Assembly: GCA_019787685.1 (NCBI GenBank)
Contig: JAHNUO010000013.1
Location: 930,001 to 994,000 of the forward strand
Source of the DNA: Chiua virens
Lineage: Eukaryota; Basidiomycota; Agaricomycetes; Boletales; Boletaceae
Length of the DNA: 64,000 bases
Reading direction: 5' to 3'
The notes beneath the pieces were generated by a model. It was not told the origin of the DNA, ran no database searches, and was given only the letters and a program-made list of their open reading frames with translations. Position numbers and translations under genes: made by a program. This document shows, in pieces, positions 33,966 through 45,512 of the stretch (its first letter is position 1; every line of letters starts with the position of its first letter).

Positions 33966-35044
33966 GAGAGGGGGGCTGTACCAGGGACACCATGCAGCTG
34001 TAACGCTCCAATAATGCAATGGCAAACCACCAGGACACCACAATGCCGGTGTTCATCTACACATGGTGCTGGCCTTGCTTGAATGCCATGTAACCCTCCT
34101 GCATTTCAGCTGCCTCCCTCAGCCACTGGACCACTGGGGAGACAGGCACCAGCTTGCTTGCTATGATGCAGACTTGGACTGAGGCTGGTTGGTGAGCCCA
34201 TGGACAGGTCCAGACGAACTTGAGCCCAAGGCTGTTGGGTGAAAGGAGACTGTGAGCTTGAGAGTGTTGTCGGCTGGGATGCACACCATCAGCATATCAG
34301 CAATAATGTCCAAGTGGGCAGCCACCACCTTCAGACAGCAGCTGTACTCTGGATGCAATGGGTTAGGGTATGAGATATCTGTTGCGCCTGTTTGGTGTTT
34401 TTTTGGGAAATCTGTGTGAGCAACATGGCACAGTCTGACTCAGATGACATGAATGTGCCTACCTGCAACCTAGGGGGCCTGTGTGGCTAGCCCATCGATC
34501 AGCTGCTGTGTGTCCACCCACCACTTGCTGCATGCAAGGGCATCAGCACACCTGAGGCACAGGACCTCGACCATGTAGGCCTTTCACTGGTCCTTGGCAT
34601 CAGGGGAGACAAATATCAGGTAGACATTCATCTCAATGCTTTCCTTGTGGTGGGCTTCGATGTCATTCCAGCTCCAGGGCTCCCTATGAAGTTGGTAGTC
34701 ATTGTCGTTGTCATTGTTGTTGTCCAGCTAGATGCCCAGGCTTGCTCATCCACTGCTCAGGCTACTTGCCAGGCCAGTAGGATCTTTCTCATCGCCCAAT
34801 TCTCACATGGAGTCCTGGGCCAGCTGAGCCTGTGACCTGCTTGGCTGGCCACTGGCACTGGGAGGAGGACCGACAGGGGGAGGAGAGAGGGGTCAAACAA
34901 TGACAACCTCCTTCGTGAAGCTGTATGTACACGCCGTTGAGGAGGACGCTACACATGTGGCCCATGTTCATCTTTGAGATGAAACAGTGCTTGCCATCAT
35001 GGTACAGCCACCTCTCAACCTGTCACTGGACCATTGCAGCCAGC
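33966..35044 (-). pseudogene. Unidentified minus-strand coding relic, part 1
   Basis: Read on the minus strand, several stretches look protein-like: ISKMNMGHMCSVLLNGVYIQ (near 34980), NDIEAHHKESIEMNVYLIFV then SPDAKDQWKAYMVEVLCLRC (34560-34640), and a VVAAHLDIIADMLMVCIPAD segment (34260-34350). Frame changes near 34400 and 34780. More CpG and less decay than neighbouring Gypsy copies. I do not recognise the family. It continues past the solo LTR at 35045-35610. Candidates are a host pseudogene or an uncharacterised transposon protein. Confidence 0.4.
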
Positions 35045-35610
35045 TGTTAGAGACTGTGCAACTTGGAGATAGCCAACTCTGGATCTCCAGAGTTGTAGTG
35101 ATGGACGGGACTTGGCTTCACTATATGTGGTGTGCCCTTGTCATAGTCTGTCCCTATATTTTGGACGTGCGAAGAACAGAGGTAGATGTAAGACTCAACA
35201 CATAAAGTGGAGTCAAGCGGAGTGAAGACCGTCAAGAACTTCTCAGAGTGTTCAGAGTGAGTCATACAAATAAACTAATATTCAGACTAAAGTTACAATT
35301 GAAGTGACTATGGTTTATACACTCAGAGGAAAACATAATGATTAGTCATGGAGCAAGGAGATGAGTAATACAGAGAAACAGAGAATGACTAATTCTGAGT
35401 AAGACAGGAGGTCGGGAAACTACATAGCCGGAGGTAAGTCGGGTACTGAAGAAGCCAGAGCTGTGCTCGTAAGCGAGACACAGGTTATGTACTAAAACAA
35501 AAGAGGAAACATATATACATAACGGAGGTCTGGGGTCATGGAGTTGCGTCCTGAGGTAGATTGACCTGGAGTTATATCTGGAGGAGTGGAGAATGGAGCA
35601 GTATATGACA
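35045..35610 (+). mobile_element. Solo LTR-X with TSD CCAGC
   Basis: 566 bp, TGTTAGAGACTG…GTATATGACA, flanked by CCAGC at 35040-35044 and 35611-35615. It splits the minus-strand coding relic. Confidence 0.94.
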
Positions 35611-36130
35611 CCAGCTCCTCATGATGCCTGTTTTGCCTGGATCTGAGTCAACATCAGTGGCCCTTCTCTCCATCTGCAGCAGGCACAACCCCACTCACAG
35701 GTTGTTCGCATCATATGGCACCTCAACCATCTCCTGTGTGATGGCCTGTTCATAACCATTGATCACTCTCATCTTGAGTGTCATCATCATGATGGCATCG
35801 TCCTTGTCCTGTCATCCTGTCGTCATCATCATCATCATCATCCATCCATCCATCTCTGGGTTTGGGGTTCAAGCGTCAAGTGTGGTGAGCAGTGAGCACA
35901 GTCCCTTGTCACGTCATGGTTGCATGGGGGTCTGGGGTCACTGTCATGGCAGTTGTTGTCATCACACGGTTGGCATTGGCATTCATTCTGTTTGTTGCAT
36001 TGCGATTGAACATGAGTATGCAGTATGCAGGATGTATTTCCACATGTGGTGTCACTGCACCCATGCCTGGGGGGGACCATGGGAATGGGGTCACCATGCA
36101 TCAACTCAGTGGCCACCAGGGGCTGAGTAC
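35611..36130 (-). other. Coding relic part 2 and CAT/CCAT microsatellite
   Basis: The left ~150 bp continue the unidentified minus-strand relic (LLQMERRATDVDSDPGKTG, about 35620-35690). A (CAT)n/(CCAT)n microsatellite occupies 35822-35854. To its right, G/C-rich sequence up to the tandem array shows no recognised gene. Confidence 0.35.
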
Positions 36131-36371
36131 ATGTTACTACACTTTTTCACTACACTTTTCCACTACACTTGTACTACAGTTCACTACACTTTCACTATAC
36201 TTTTTTTACTACACTTTCACTACACTTTTTACTACACTTTTTTTACTACACTTTTACTTCACTTTTCACTACACTTTTTCACACACTATACTACACTTTC
36301 ACTACACTTTTTACTACACTTTTTTTATACACTTTACTACACTTGTCACCACACATTTTGTTACATTGTTG
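36131..36371. repeat. Pyrimidine-rich tandem array 1
   Basis: About 20 degenerate units of ACTACACTTTT with variable T runs. Ends where Copia-1 coding sequence (minus) begins. A second array of the same unit is at 48783-48966 beside Copia-3. Confidence 0.85.
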
Positions 36372-38104
36372 ACTACTTAGAACCGATAACAGGACAATCC
36401 TTGGGGTGATCCACAAGTGTCCATGTCCCATTCGACTTCTGGGCAGCTAACTCATCCATGGCAGCTTGTCTCCACTCAGAAGCATTGTCTCGAGTGAGTG
36501 CGTCCTTAAATGATCATGGATGAGTGGTATTAGTGGCAAAGCATTGTGCTGTGTCCGCTTCCTTGTCGTCAAAGTCATCTGCATCATCTAAGAGCTGTGC
36601 TAGGCTCAGCTTCCACCATTTGCGAGGTCGGTTTTGAGTTCTGTGAGGCAGACGAGCACCTATGCCCATTGCCTCAGGTGCAGGGAGAGGCCTCACAGGT
36701 TCTTCAGGCAGTGCTCAGGGAACTGCAATAGGCATATGGGGTTCTGCATCCTGATCGTCCTCATCAACAGGAGGAGGAGGAACAATCCCAGGAGCAGCTG
36801 GGAGAGCAGGATCATCTGCATTAGAGTCATTGCTATGGGGTGCTATATAGGGCACAATGGGCGCAATGATGGATGCTGGGGCATGTGTGGTAAGAGTAGG
36901 GCACTCATCGAAATCAGCTCATTCTGAGATGATGATGCGCTTTGTGGTGGGGTTGTAGAACTTCCATCCCTTGTACCCATCTGGGTACCCAATAAAGATG
37001 CATTTTTCATAGTGAGGGCACAAAGCAGGTCGTTTGTCCTTTTGAATATGGACATAGGCAGTCGATCCCCATACACGAAGGTGGGAGATGTCTGGTTTGC
37101 GTCCATGTCATTGCTGGAAGGGGGTAGAGTCGTCCAGAGCAGCTGTGGGGCATCGATTCCACACATGCACCAGGGCAGTGAGTGCTTCGCCCCAGAAGGC
37201 CATTGCAAGGCCTGACTCCTTCATAATATGCTTGCTCATTAGCTCGTTCTGCCACTCCATTCTGCTGTGGATGCACTCAGACTGTGTGCTGGCGCTCTAT
37301 ACCGCACTCAGTGGTGAACTTGAGCATCACGTTGCTCATATACTCCCCTCCCTTGTCATCTTGTAGGGTTTTGATCTTTCGCTTGCTTTGGTTCTCTGCA
37401 AACACCTTAAACTGCTTGAAAGCCTCGAAAACATCTGATTTGGCACGAATTGGGAGCACAAAGCAATAGCAAGAGTAGTTGTTGATAAAAGTGACCCAAT
37501 AGTGATACCCAGTGAAGGTAGGGTAGGGCACTTGATGGACATCAGAGTGGACAAGCTCCAGAGGGTGAGAGGAGCAAGAGGTAGAGCTGGGGAAGGAATT
37601 TGCGGTCATCTTGCCTGCTAGGCATGGCTCATAGATGGGATATGGTGACGACTTGCTATCCAGCTTCATCCCAGTGACTAGCTGGCGATCAGAGAGCGAC
37701 TTGACATCAGCTAGGTTGTTATGCACAAATCTATGATGCCACAGCACCAAGTCTAGTGGTACAGTGGTTGCAGGGCATGCATGCTCTATCGCAGGCTCAG
37801 TGGTACCGTCCAGAAATGCTGCATTGTGACTGTCAATGGTCACAACAAACAGAGGTGGTCCAGACAAGTGCGAGAACGTCATATGTGTCACATTGATGTG
37901 TATAGCAAAGGAGGAGTGATAAGTTAAGTACAGGACAGCAAGGAGATTATTGCAAAGCTCAGGGACATGCAAGATGTTGCTAAGCTTGACCGCTTGTCTG
38001 CTCTTCCCCTCAATAACTGGGTGGAACATCACAGGGATGAGTTTTGGGGTATAATTGCACAGCCAATAACAATGAGGCATCATATGAGAAGTGGCCCCTG
38101 AGTC
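36372..38104 (-). pseudogene. Copia-1 protease and integrase
   Basis: The protease site DSGATSHM is intact at 38081-38104. Open frame 37277-38083 covers the GAG-pre-integrase zinc region (HHRFVHNNLADVKS…, with the first Cys of the CxxC pair now Tyr: YEPCLAGK) and the core (ELVHSDVHQVP, TLQDDKGGEYMSN). The C-part continues in frames to KRPALCPHYEKCIFIGYPDG and the Pro/Asp-rich linker, ending KSNGTWTLVDHPKD. Only a few stops. Better preserved than the Gypsy copies. Confidence 0.85.
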
Positions 38105-39054
38105 TGCATTCTAGTCATGGTCAGCATCGAGTAAGAGGGGTGAAGAGGGATCACAGGGATTGCTGGAACAAAGACTTGCATTTCTGGTGCACTCCACAAC
38201 GTCCTGAGAGGTTGGAGGCAATACAGTCACTGCCTTGGCCTGTTCAGAGTGTTTGGGGTTGGTCTGCTGTGTCTTGTAGTACTTTTTCACTCTCTGGAGC
38301 AAATAGCACTTGCACTGGCAGTGTCCTGGCTTGTTGCAGAACGAACAGGGCGCATTGGGAGCGTACAAGCAGCCAGAAGACAATACTGAGAGTGTGCAGA
38401 GTCAGCAGGAGTGGTGGAGAGGGCATCAGGGCGAGGTCAACAATGGTCGATAATTGATTTCCTTGGTCTGGAAGGCCGCTTTGACCTTGTCCTTGTCCAA
38501 GTCGGTCAAGAGAGTGAGGGAAGAGATGAAATAATTGTATTCAGGCCCAAGCGAATGAATCATGGCCATGCAAGTGAGCTCGTCGTCGAGTTTGCTAATA
38601 TCAAAGGTGGATATGTAAAGAAGGAAGGTCCTTGATACGAAGCATGCAGTCTTTGACTCAAGCAGCAAGGGCAGGGAGGGACTCATCAGGACACTTCCTG
38701 ATACTGAAAAACTTGTCATAGGTGACAAAGCAGCTGCCAGCCTTCTGCTGGATGAATACAGCCCAAGTTGAGCACTTTCCTGGTCTTGGTAGAATCATCC
38801 TGGTCAGCTCAGATATGGACTTGCTGATCTGGGGCAATGTTGAGCATCAATTCCCCAGCCGCTTTGTCCTGTTTGATGTCCCAAGTGACCTGCTCAGAGC
38901 TAGAAGCGGTAGGATGAGGCTCCTTGCCATCCACAAGTCTCCAGAGGCCCTTCAAGCAAAACAGGGCCTTCATCTCCTCACTCTAGGTAACATAGTTGGT
39001 GCCAGACAGAGCATGAATGCGATGTGATGACAATTGGTGAGGCTCAGAGGACAT
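38105..39054 (-). pseudogene. Copia-1 gag
   Basis: Start ATG at 39052-39054 (MSSEPHQLSSHRIHALSG). The UBN2-type gag core is recognisable: EMKALFCLKGLWRLVDGKEP, AAGELMLNIAPDQQ, then TFDISKLDDELTCMAMIHSL and GPEYNYFISSLTLLTD. A CCHC knuckle CSFCNKPGHCQCKC lies near 38310-38350. A frameshift near 38760 and a stop in the N-part break it. Parallel to 59204-59797. Confidence 0.85.
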
Positions 39055-39165
39055 GTTGAGGTGATTGGAATGGATGGAGTCAAAAGTGAATGTTGTTTAG
39101 GGCAGGTGACAATGTGAAAATAAAGTTGTCGAGGTCTCTCAAGGCTGTTGGGAGCGCTCAAAGCA

Positions 39166-39179
39166 CAGGGCTCATAACC
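39166..39179 (-). promoter_or_regulatory. Half-tRNA-iMet primer-binding site
   Basis: CAGGGCTCATAACC on the plus strand, touching the LTR at 39180. It equals the anticodon stem-loop of initiator tRNA-Met (CAT anticodon). Drosophila copia is known to prime from a tRNA-iMet cleaved in this loop. Decayed versions lie at 55494-55507 and, displaced by an LTR, at 60121-60133. Confidence 0.7.
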
Positions 39180-39413
39180 TGATAAAACAGCTACACTGAG
39201 CAACTGGAGTTTGATGTAAGAGACTGTAAATTAAGTGTCTGATGCAACCACATACCTGGAGTTCAATGTAAGAGACTGAGGAAGCCATTATATCAAACTC
39301 CAAGGCTAAACACAGTATGTAGATACACTACCAAATAGTGTAGTGACACAAACTCTAAATAGGGATGACAAATCAAATAGAGAGGAGTTGATGTGCAATC
39401 ACTGCATCTAACA
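39180..39413 (-). repeat. C1 LTR (5' LTR of Copia-1)
   Basis: 234 bp reading TGATAAAACAGCTAC…CACTGCATCTAACA. Contains the hairpin arms GGAGTTTGATGTAA and ATATCAAACTCC. Flanks do not match each other, as expected for one LTR of a truncated element. Confidence 0.85.
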
Positions 39414-39664
39414 AAATACCCCTGATGACATGCATGCTGCAGTGCTCTTTCAACTCTGTACTAGCCATGTCCTGCTAAATCACCATCTCTTCAGAATTAG
39501 CCATTCATGTCCTATTGCACTGCCCCACATACACAAGACAATCAGACCATCTCTGCCACACAATTCAGGGCAACTCATGACAAATCTCCCAACTGCTAGG
39601 AAACCAAAAGTACATCAAACATGCCATCTTCAGCAACTTGTCCCCAGTCAGGCTCTGGCCCAAT

Positions 39665-40990
39665 CACCCCCAATCACCCCCATCACCATATTGCACCCAT
39701 CTTGCTTGTCTTCTTCAGTTAAGGTTTTGGTGGTCATTCCATATGTCAAATTCATGTTTTGCACCTTCTAGATAATGGCACCATAGTTCAAGAGAGCAGA
39801 TAGTTGAAAGCATTTCTTTATTGGCTATTGGGTAATTCTATTCCTCTGGGTCACAGAGTGGCTATTGTAAGCAACAAGGTGCCAAAGTCCTTTTCATTCT
39901 AGAGATAGGACTGCTCCCATTGTGAAATCCAATGAGTTGTATTCTAAGCAATATTTGGTGTTCTGATCCAGATAAGTGAGCATAGGGGCTATCATAAATG
40001 CTTTTTTGAGCATGGTAAATGCTTCATCACAAGTGAAGATTCAAATTTCTGATCCTTTTTGGTAAGGTTGTGACTCAGGGGGCATGCTATTTTCCCATAA
40101 TCCTTAATGAATTTTTGGTAGCAGTTGGCAAGTCCAAGGAAACTTCTGATGTGTTTGACTCAGGATGGAGTAGGCCATTCAGCTATTGCTTTGGTCTTTT
40201 TGTTGTCCATTTTAATTTTGTCAGTTCCCATGATCATTCCAAGAAAGTCCACTTCCTTGATGCAAAAGAAGTTTTACATAGACGTCATTATCTTGAAGGT
40301 GTTTAAGCATTTCTAGTACAATTTTGTCGTCTGTTTCATATTCGTCAGTGTTTATATCATAAGGTCATCAATGTAAGCAACAATGATGCCATTTGTTTAG
40401 ATGCAGTGATTGCACATAACTCCTCTTTGTTTGATTTGTCACCCATACTTAGAGTTTCAGCCACTTGGCTGTTTGGTACTGTATCTACCCACTGTATTTA
40501 GACTTGGAGTTCGATGTGGTGGCTTCTTCAGTCTCTGACATCAAGCTCCAGGTATATGGTTGTCCTAGACTCCCTATAAATAGTCTCTTACATCGAACTC
40601 CAGCTGCCTAGTGCAGTTGTTTTATTACCATTCATATTGGCAAAGACTTTGTTTATCATGGTTTGGAACATGGCCAGGGAATTGCATAATCCAAAATACA
40701 TGATGATAGGTTGGAAGGAACTGTGGTGGCAGACAAATGCTGCTTTTCATTTGTTGCCTTCTTTGATACATACATTATTGTATTCCCATCGGAGATCCAT
40801 TTTTGTAAATAATTTGGCATCTTTTAATTTGTACACAAGCTATGATATGTCTTGCTTGTGTCTTCATTTAGGTAATGGTAGTCTTGAACCATGCATTTCT
40901 TTCCATCTTTCTTTGGAATGAAAAAAACTGGAGTCAATGCTGGGATGTTCATTATGATGGCAAAAGGATCATGGAAGATATGGTTGGCAG
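39665..40990 (-). pseudogene. Gypsy-B RT and RNase H
   Basis: Minus-strand reading: TPVFFIPKKDGKKCMVQDYH with YLNED (RT entry, 40840-40960), MDLRWEYNNVCIKEG, then, after a C1 LTR insertion, NGIIVAYIDDLMI with the YIDD box intact near 40350. EVDFLGMIMGTDKIKMDNKK, RSFLGLANCYQKFIKDYGK and the RNase H segment ending HEFDIWNDHQNLN and RRQARWVQYGDGG near 39670. Stops and frameshifts throughout. Its gag lies at 43311-44775, separated by Copia-5. Confidence 0.82.
40394..40627 (+). mobile_element. Solo C1 LTR, TSD CCATT
   Basis: 234 bp, TGTTTAGATGCAGTG…TTTTATTA, flanked by CCATT at 40389-40393 and 40628-40632, inside Gypsy-B RT. Confidence 0.92.
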
Positions 40991-41817
40991 AGCCAAAGAA
41001 ACCCATTGCCAAAATACCAGAAGTAGATGGGCTGTACCAGATAATAGACAAGGAGTATGCTGCTGCCACTTTGGTGCATATGCAAAAGACGAAAATGTCA
41101 CTCATCCAACTATATGAACAGATGGAACACATATTATTCACTGCCACCTGCACTCTACTATCCAAATGCATGATTGAAGGAATTGAAATCACATTGCAAC
41201 TCAAGAATAATTTTTGTGAGACTTGCATCAAAGTGAAAATCACCTGTATCCTGTTTCACAGAGTCCAACACTCGCACTACAAAATACAGAGAAAGAATCC
41301 ATACCAATATACTGTATGGGATCTAGCTCAAGTTGAATTATCTGGAGAAAAACAGTACTACATCTTGTTTACTAAGGACCACTCCCTCGAGACCACTATT
41401 GCATTTCTCCATAAGAGTGGTGCATTTCAGGCCATTACCAACCACATTGTGCACCTATGGACTCAGCATAATGATATCCAGATCAAGGCTATCAGGTCTG
41501 ATCAAGGCAGAGAGTACCTCAATAATAATGCCAAAAACTATTTTGAAAACCAAGGCATTTGTCAGGAACTCATGACACACAATTCCCCACAACAGAATGG
41601 AGTGGCAAAACATGCAAATTGGACTCTTGTAGAGCATGCATCTGTGCTGCTCATCAGTGCAGACCTCCCAAAAAATCTATGGGTGGAAACCATCAATGAT
41701 TCTACCTATTTTAAGAACCAATCTCTGACAAGTGCGCTAGTAGACAAAATACCATATGATGTTACGAATGGGACTAAGCCAAAATGCATGGCATATGTTC
41801 TTTGTTCTCAAAGTTAA
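40991..41817 (+). pseudogene. Copia-5 integrase
   Basis: Open to 41817. IPEVDGLYQIIDKEYAAA leads to the zinc region (LYEQMEHILFTAT…FCETCIKVKI; first His eroded). The core has KQYYILFTKDHSLETT and IKAIRSDQGREYLNNN, then the HNSPQQNGVAKHANWTLVEH signature around the third catalytic Glu. Here that position follows the usual 'GVAERANRT' but reads AKHANWT, so the Glu is changed to Lys. It ends after NGTKPKC, joining RT with a deletion of the IN C-terminus. Confidence 0.85.
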
Positions 41818-43195
41818 ACAAGATGAAAATGGCAAGATCACTTGATACAAAGCACAGCTTGTTGCTAATGGACATTGACAATGAGAAGGTGTTGATTACA
41901 ATGAGACTTATGCCACAGTCACCATGTTGCCATCAGTACGTGCCATATTAGCAAATGCTGCCAGCCAAGAATGGGAGATCTACCAGATCAACATAAAGAA
42001 TGTGTACCTCAATGTCACACTCACTGAGGATGTCTATATGCGCATGCTACCAGGATACCTGGATGATGACCAAAAGGGAAAAGTCCTTAAGCTCAAGTGA
42101 CCTCTCTATGGACTCAAACAATCAGGATTTGAATGGTATGAAACCTTATGTGATTTCTTTTTGGAGATCAGATACACACATGCAATGACTGACCATGCTG
42201 TATTCTATTACAAGCCGAAAGAATGCTCATGCATCACTTTGATAGTCTCAGTCTCAACTGATGACATGGCACTCACAGGTGACTCCATTGAAACAGTTGA
42301 ATGGGTCAAGGATAAATTCCAATCATGATTCAAGATATCTGATCTCAGTGAGATTAAATGGCTACTTGAAATGACAAAAATGCACACACACTCTTGATGT
42401 TGCAAGACACCTATGTCGACACGCTTGCCACCCATTTTGGACTTGCCAATGCTAATCCTGTGGTGATCCCACTTGAACCCAGTGCCACACTATCTCCCAA
42501 GTAATCCCTATCTTCAGCCTCCGAGACTGCCAAGATGCAGAAGCTCCCATACCATGAACTGGTTGGATCCTTTGCATGGGCTGCACTGGGCACATGCCCA
42601 GACTTAGCCTTTGCTGCTTCAACCCTATCACAATTCTTACAGAACCCCAGACATGCACACTGGCAAGCTGTGAAATACCTCAAGGGCACCTGGCAATATA
42701 GCCTAGCCTTGATGTCACTGATCCACACAAGGGAATCACAGCATATATTGATGCTGATTGGGGATTCCAACATCACCATCACTCCATATCTGGCCATGTC
42801 ATATCACTCACTGGAATGCCAATCTCCTGGGAATCACACAAGCAAAATATTGTTGCATTATCTATGGTTGAGGCAGAGTATGTCGGCATGATGAACACAC
42901 TCAAGGACATCATATGGCTCTGGAATCTCATGTCAGAGATCTGCTTGCCCATTACTAGACCAGCTTCACTGCTCTGTGACAATCAAGGAGCTATTGACAT
43001 CATGTGAAACAACTGCTTTCACTCTCACACGAAACATATTAATATACAGTACCATTTTATTCGAGAGGCTGTAGCTAATGATCTAGTTGATCCTACATAC
43101 ATTCACATGGACATTAATATTGCCGATCTCTTCATGAAATCCCTACCTCGCCCAAAGATTGAGCATGTCACTCAGATGCTCGGTCTATTTTAGAC
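41812..43195 (+). pseudogene. Copia-5 RT and RNase H
   Basis: RT: VLKVKQDENGKIT, YKAQLVANGH, EGVDYNETYATVTMLPSVRA, LTEDVYMRMLPGYLDDDQKG, PLYGLKQSGFEWYETLCDFF and SVSTDDMALTGDS (YVDD box altered at the first residues). RNase H: KLPYHELVGSFAWAALGTCP, SHKQNIVALSMVEAEYVGMM and SLLCDNQGAIDIM, ending IADLFMKSLPRPKIEHV near 43175. Stops at ~41843, 41880, 42099 and 42327 and a frameshift near 42370. Confidence 0.85.
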
Positions 43196-43310
43196 TCAAG
43201 TGGGGGTGTTGAGATATGATGTTTACAAGTCTAGATAGTTATGCATACATTAGTAATACTGCACATGTTTCGGACTACATAGGATAGCATTTTTTGCACG
43301 CACACCTCAG

Positions 43311-44775
43311 TCATGTTTGAACATGATGACTGAGTCTTTCCTTCATACAGATGCATTCATCTGAAAATGCTTTGCCTTTTCCCTTTCTGTTTTTGGTTTT
43401 ATATAAGTCAAAATAGTAAGCCTGTACTTCCTCAGGTTTTATCCCTTGGATAGCAGTGAAGGGATCTATGGCTGGTACAGAGGATTGCTTTTTACTTTGA
43501 GTAGCTGTCCTCATTTTTTGGGTTTTTCCGCATGAGGCTTTGTGATTGCCAGCATAGTATTTGCAGTCTGGACATTGTACTTTGGGTTTAGGATATTCTT
43601 TTGGAATGTGCCCTTCATTCCTGCAATTGTAGCATTTATTGGACTTTATTCATCCTACTGTCCTTACTTCCTTGCCACTGAACCAGCCTTTTTCATCTTT
43701 CTCATAGGTAGACACTCCTATGTCCATTGTGTTAAGGTCTTTTCTTCTTTCAGATCTTTCTTCACAGATGTAATTGAGTGACTTGAGAGAATTTCTTGCT
43801 TTCCTTATCAAGACTAAGTATGCTATTACTGCCTTGTTTCAGTCTGGTTCATATTTGGGTAATAGTGGGTCACACCACATGGGTTCTTCTAGGGTGATTC
43901 TCATTTTGTCCCTGAAGATTTGATAAATTAAGCCTCTGGCTGTGTTTGCCTCAAGGAGTCTTATTGCGTGTGAGGAGTCTACATATTTTAGCTTGACACC
44001 ATAACAATTTCAATTAGATTAGGAAATCTTCAACTTGCTTGTTTCCTTGTGTTAGATGCTCTAGTTCAGCTTGAGTCCAGTCTATCTTGTTGTTTTGGTG
44101 GAACATTCCTTTGATATCAATGATAAGTTGTCCCCTATGTCAAGGCATTTCCTAGTGCTAGATGAGTTTCAGCAAACTGTGAAGCTCTTTTGCCTTTTAG
44201 GTAGGAAAGAACTGTGACTACCACCATGTAAGAGCCAGGTGAAATGGAAGCTTGGTTTATGTCAATCCATCCCTTGATTATTGCCTACCATTCTTTAAAT
44301 TGACTTGTTTTTCCCATCATAGATTTCTGGGTCTGTGAATATCTCAACTTTAGAGGGGTTTTTAGGGGCATTTTAAAGGTTATAGGTTATCATGGATAGT
44401 TCTCCTACAATACATATAGCTGCTATGAAGTGATCTTGAATTGTGTGTGTTGCATCATTCATTTTTTAGTTATTTGATTGGTTATCCCAGTCTCCTGTGT
44501 TTATGGTAATGAGTTGCCAAGCATTTACTGTGACTGTGGGCACTGAGTGGTAGTAAACTTCTTCTGACTGCTATTGCTTGTAGAGAGCATAAAGTATGAA
44601 GATAATCATGTTTTTGTTGAGTTGGATCCTGAAGTTTAGAGACCTTTGATAATCAATGAGGAATTTTGAGATTTGGTAGAGGACGTAAAGCATGACAAGA
44701 GCAATGATAAAAATTGCTACAAGTACAAAGTAAAAGAATATCTACTAGATAAATCAAGCAGGGATTTTGAGGGTG
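43311..44775 (-). pseudogene. Gypsy-B gag with N-terminal membrane segment
   Basis: On the minus strand one frame reads a hydrophobic segment FFYFVLVAIFIIALVMLYVL (about 44680-44740), then basic/helical sequence, then the capsid: VEIFTDPEIYDGKNKS, WIDINQASISPGSYMVVVTV, KGKRASQFAETHLALGNAL and DWTQAELEHLTQGNKQVEDF. A zinc knuckle KCYNCRNEGHIPKEY (Cys to Tyr at the last position) is at about 43600-43640. The C-terminal frame 43311-43514 ends at the Copia-5 junction. Many stops. A transmembrane helix ahead of capsid is unusual for Gag. Confidence 0.72.
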
Positions 44776-45512
44776 TTCCTTGGTCTTAGTGACAGGACCT
44801 TGAAAATATCATACTGGGAGTAGAGATGGATGTGAGAAGGTACTAGATTTTGCCTAAATCAGCATTCTGCCCTCTTTTTATGATATTTAGTCGTCTGTGA
44901 TAATCTCTCTACTTCTCTGGGTGGGAGCCACTTGTTTGGGTCTCCTAAGTTTTCCTCAGAGGGGTCTCTGTCTGCTTTAATAGATGGGAGTTAGAATGGT
45001 ACAACTAATGGGCTAGGCTCTTGCTTATCCTTTGGTTCCTCTGTGGGATACTGAAGTTTCAGGCTGTCAGGCCAGGATAACTCTTCTAATGAGTAGTCAT
45101 GGAGAGATTGAGTATCCCCTAAGAACGAGTCTAGAAGTCTGTGGAAGATCTCCGGGAGCTGTCTGAGCAAAGTTCAGGATCAAGCTCTTTGAGTTTGATG
45201 ACCTTTGCTAGGTAGGCTATGTCAAGGATGTTGGTGTTGGCAATAAGGCTAAGAGTGCCCTCTGCTTGGATAAGCTGGAGTGAGAAGTAAGACACTAGTA
45301 TTGTGTGCTCAGTAAAGAGTACAACCTGTGACTAAAGGTGCACTGTCAGCTGCTGCACTATTTGGACTTTAAGTCTCAAGTGGCTTATTCAAAGCTTGAC
45401 AAACTCTTTCATTCAAAGCCTGTAACTTACTTGAGCACTGCTTATAATAGTGGTAAGAGAGCTACAACGAGGTTGAAGTCTTGACAGTAGACTGAGCAAT
45501 AGCAAAGAAAGG

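Larger units (their letters stand above)
36372..39413 (-). mobile_element. Copia-1, truncated before RT
   Basis: On the minus strand: 5' LTR (39413-39180), primer site, gag, protease, integrase and the acidic IN-RT linker, ending in a VDHPKDCPVIGSK segment at the array. RT and the 3' LTR are absent here; a piece starting at the next residues of the family lies at 49000. Confidence 0.88.
40991..43310 (+). mobile_element. Copia-5, 5'-truncated, within Gypsy-B
   Basis: Runs from GAG-pre-integrase sequence through integrase, RT and RNase H to a purine tract (CAAGTGGGGG) and the start of a 3' LTR (TGTTGAGATATGATG at 43207). A different family from Copia-1. No target duplication is visible and the LTR fades out near 43310, where Gypsy-B gag resumes. 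Confidence 0.8.

Noticed and set aside
36131..36371. CRISPR-like or protein-coding repeat (LHYTF units)
   Set aside because: Units are contiguous with no unique spacers, T-run length varies freely, and the organism is eukaryotic. A simple tandem array explains it.
35759..36409. 216-codon plus-strand frame
   Set aside because: It is formed by the CAT microsatellite and the pyrimidine array read as codons. No homology or domain.
39166..39179. Fragment of a tRNA-iMet gene
   Set aside because: Only the anticodon arm is present, with no acceptor or T arm, and it touches an LTR end in the position of a primer-binding site.
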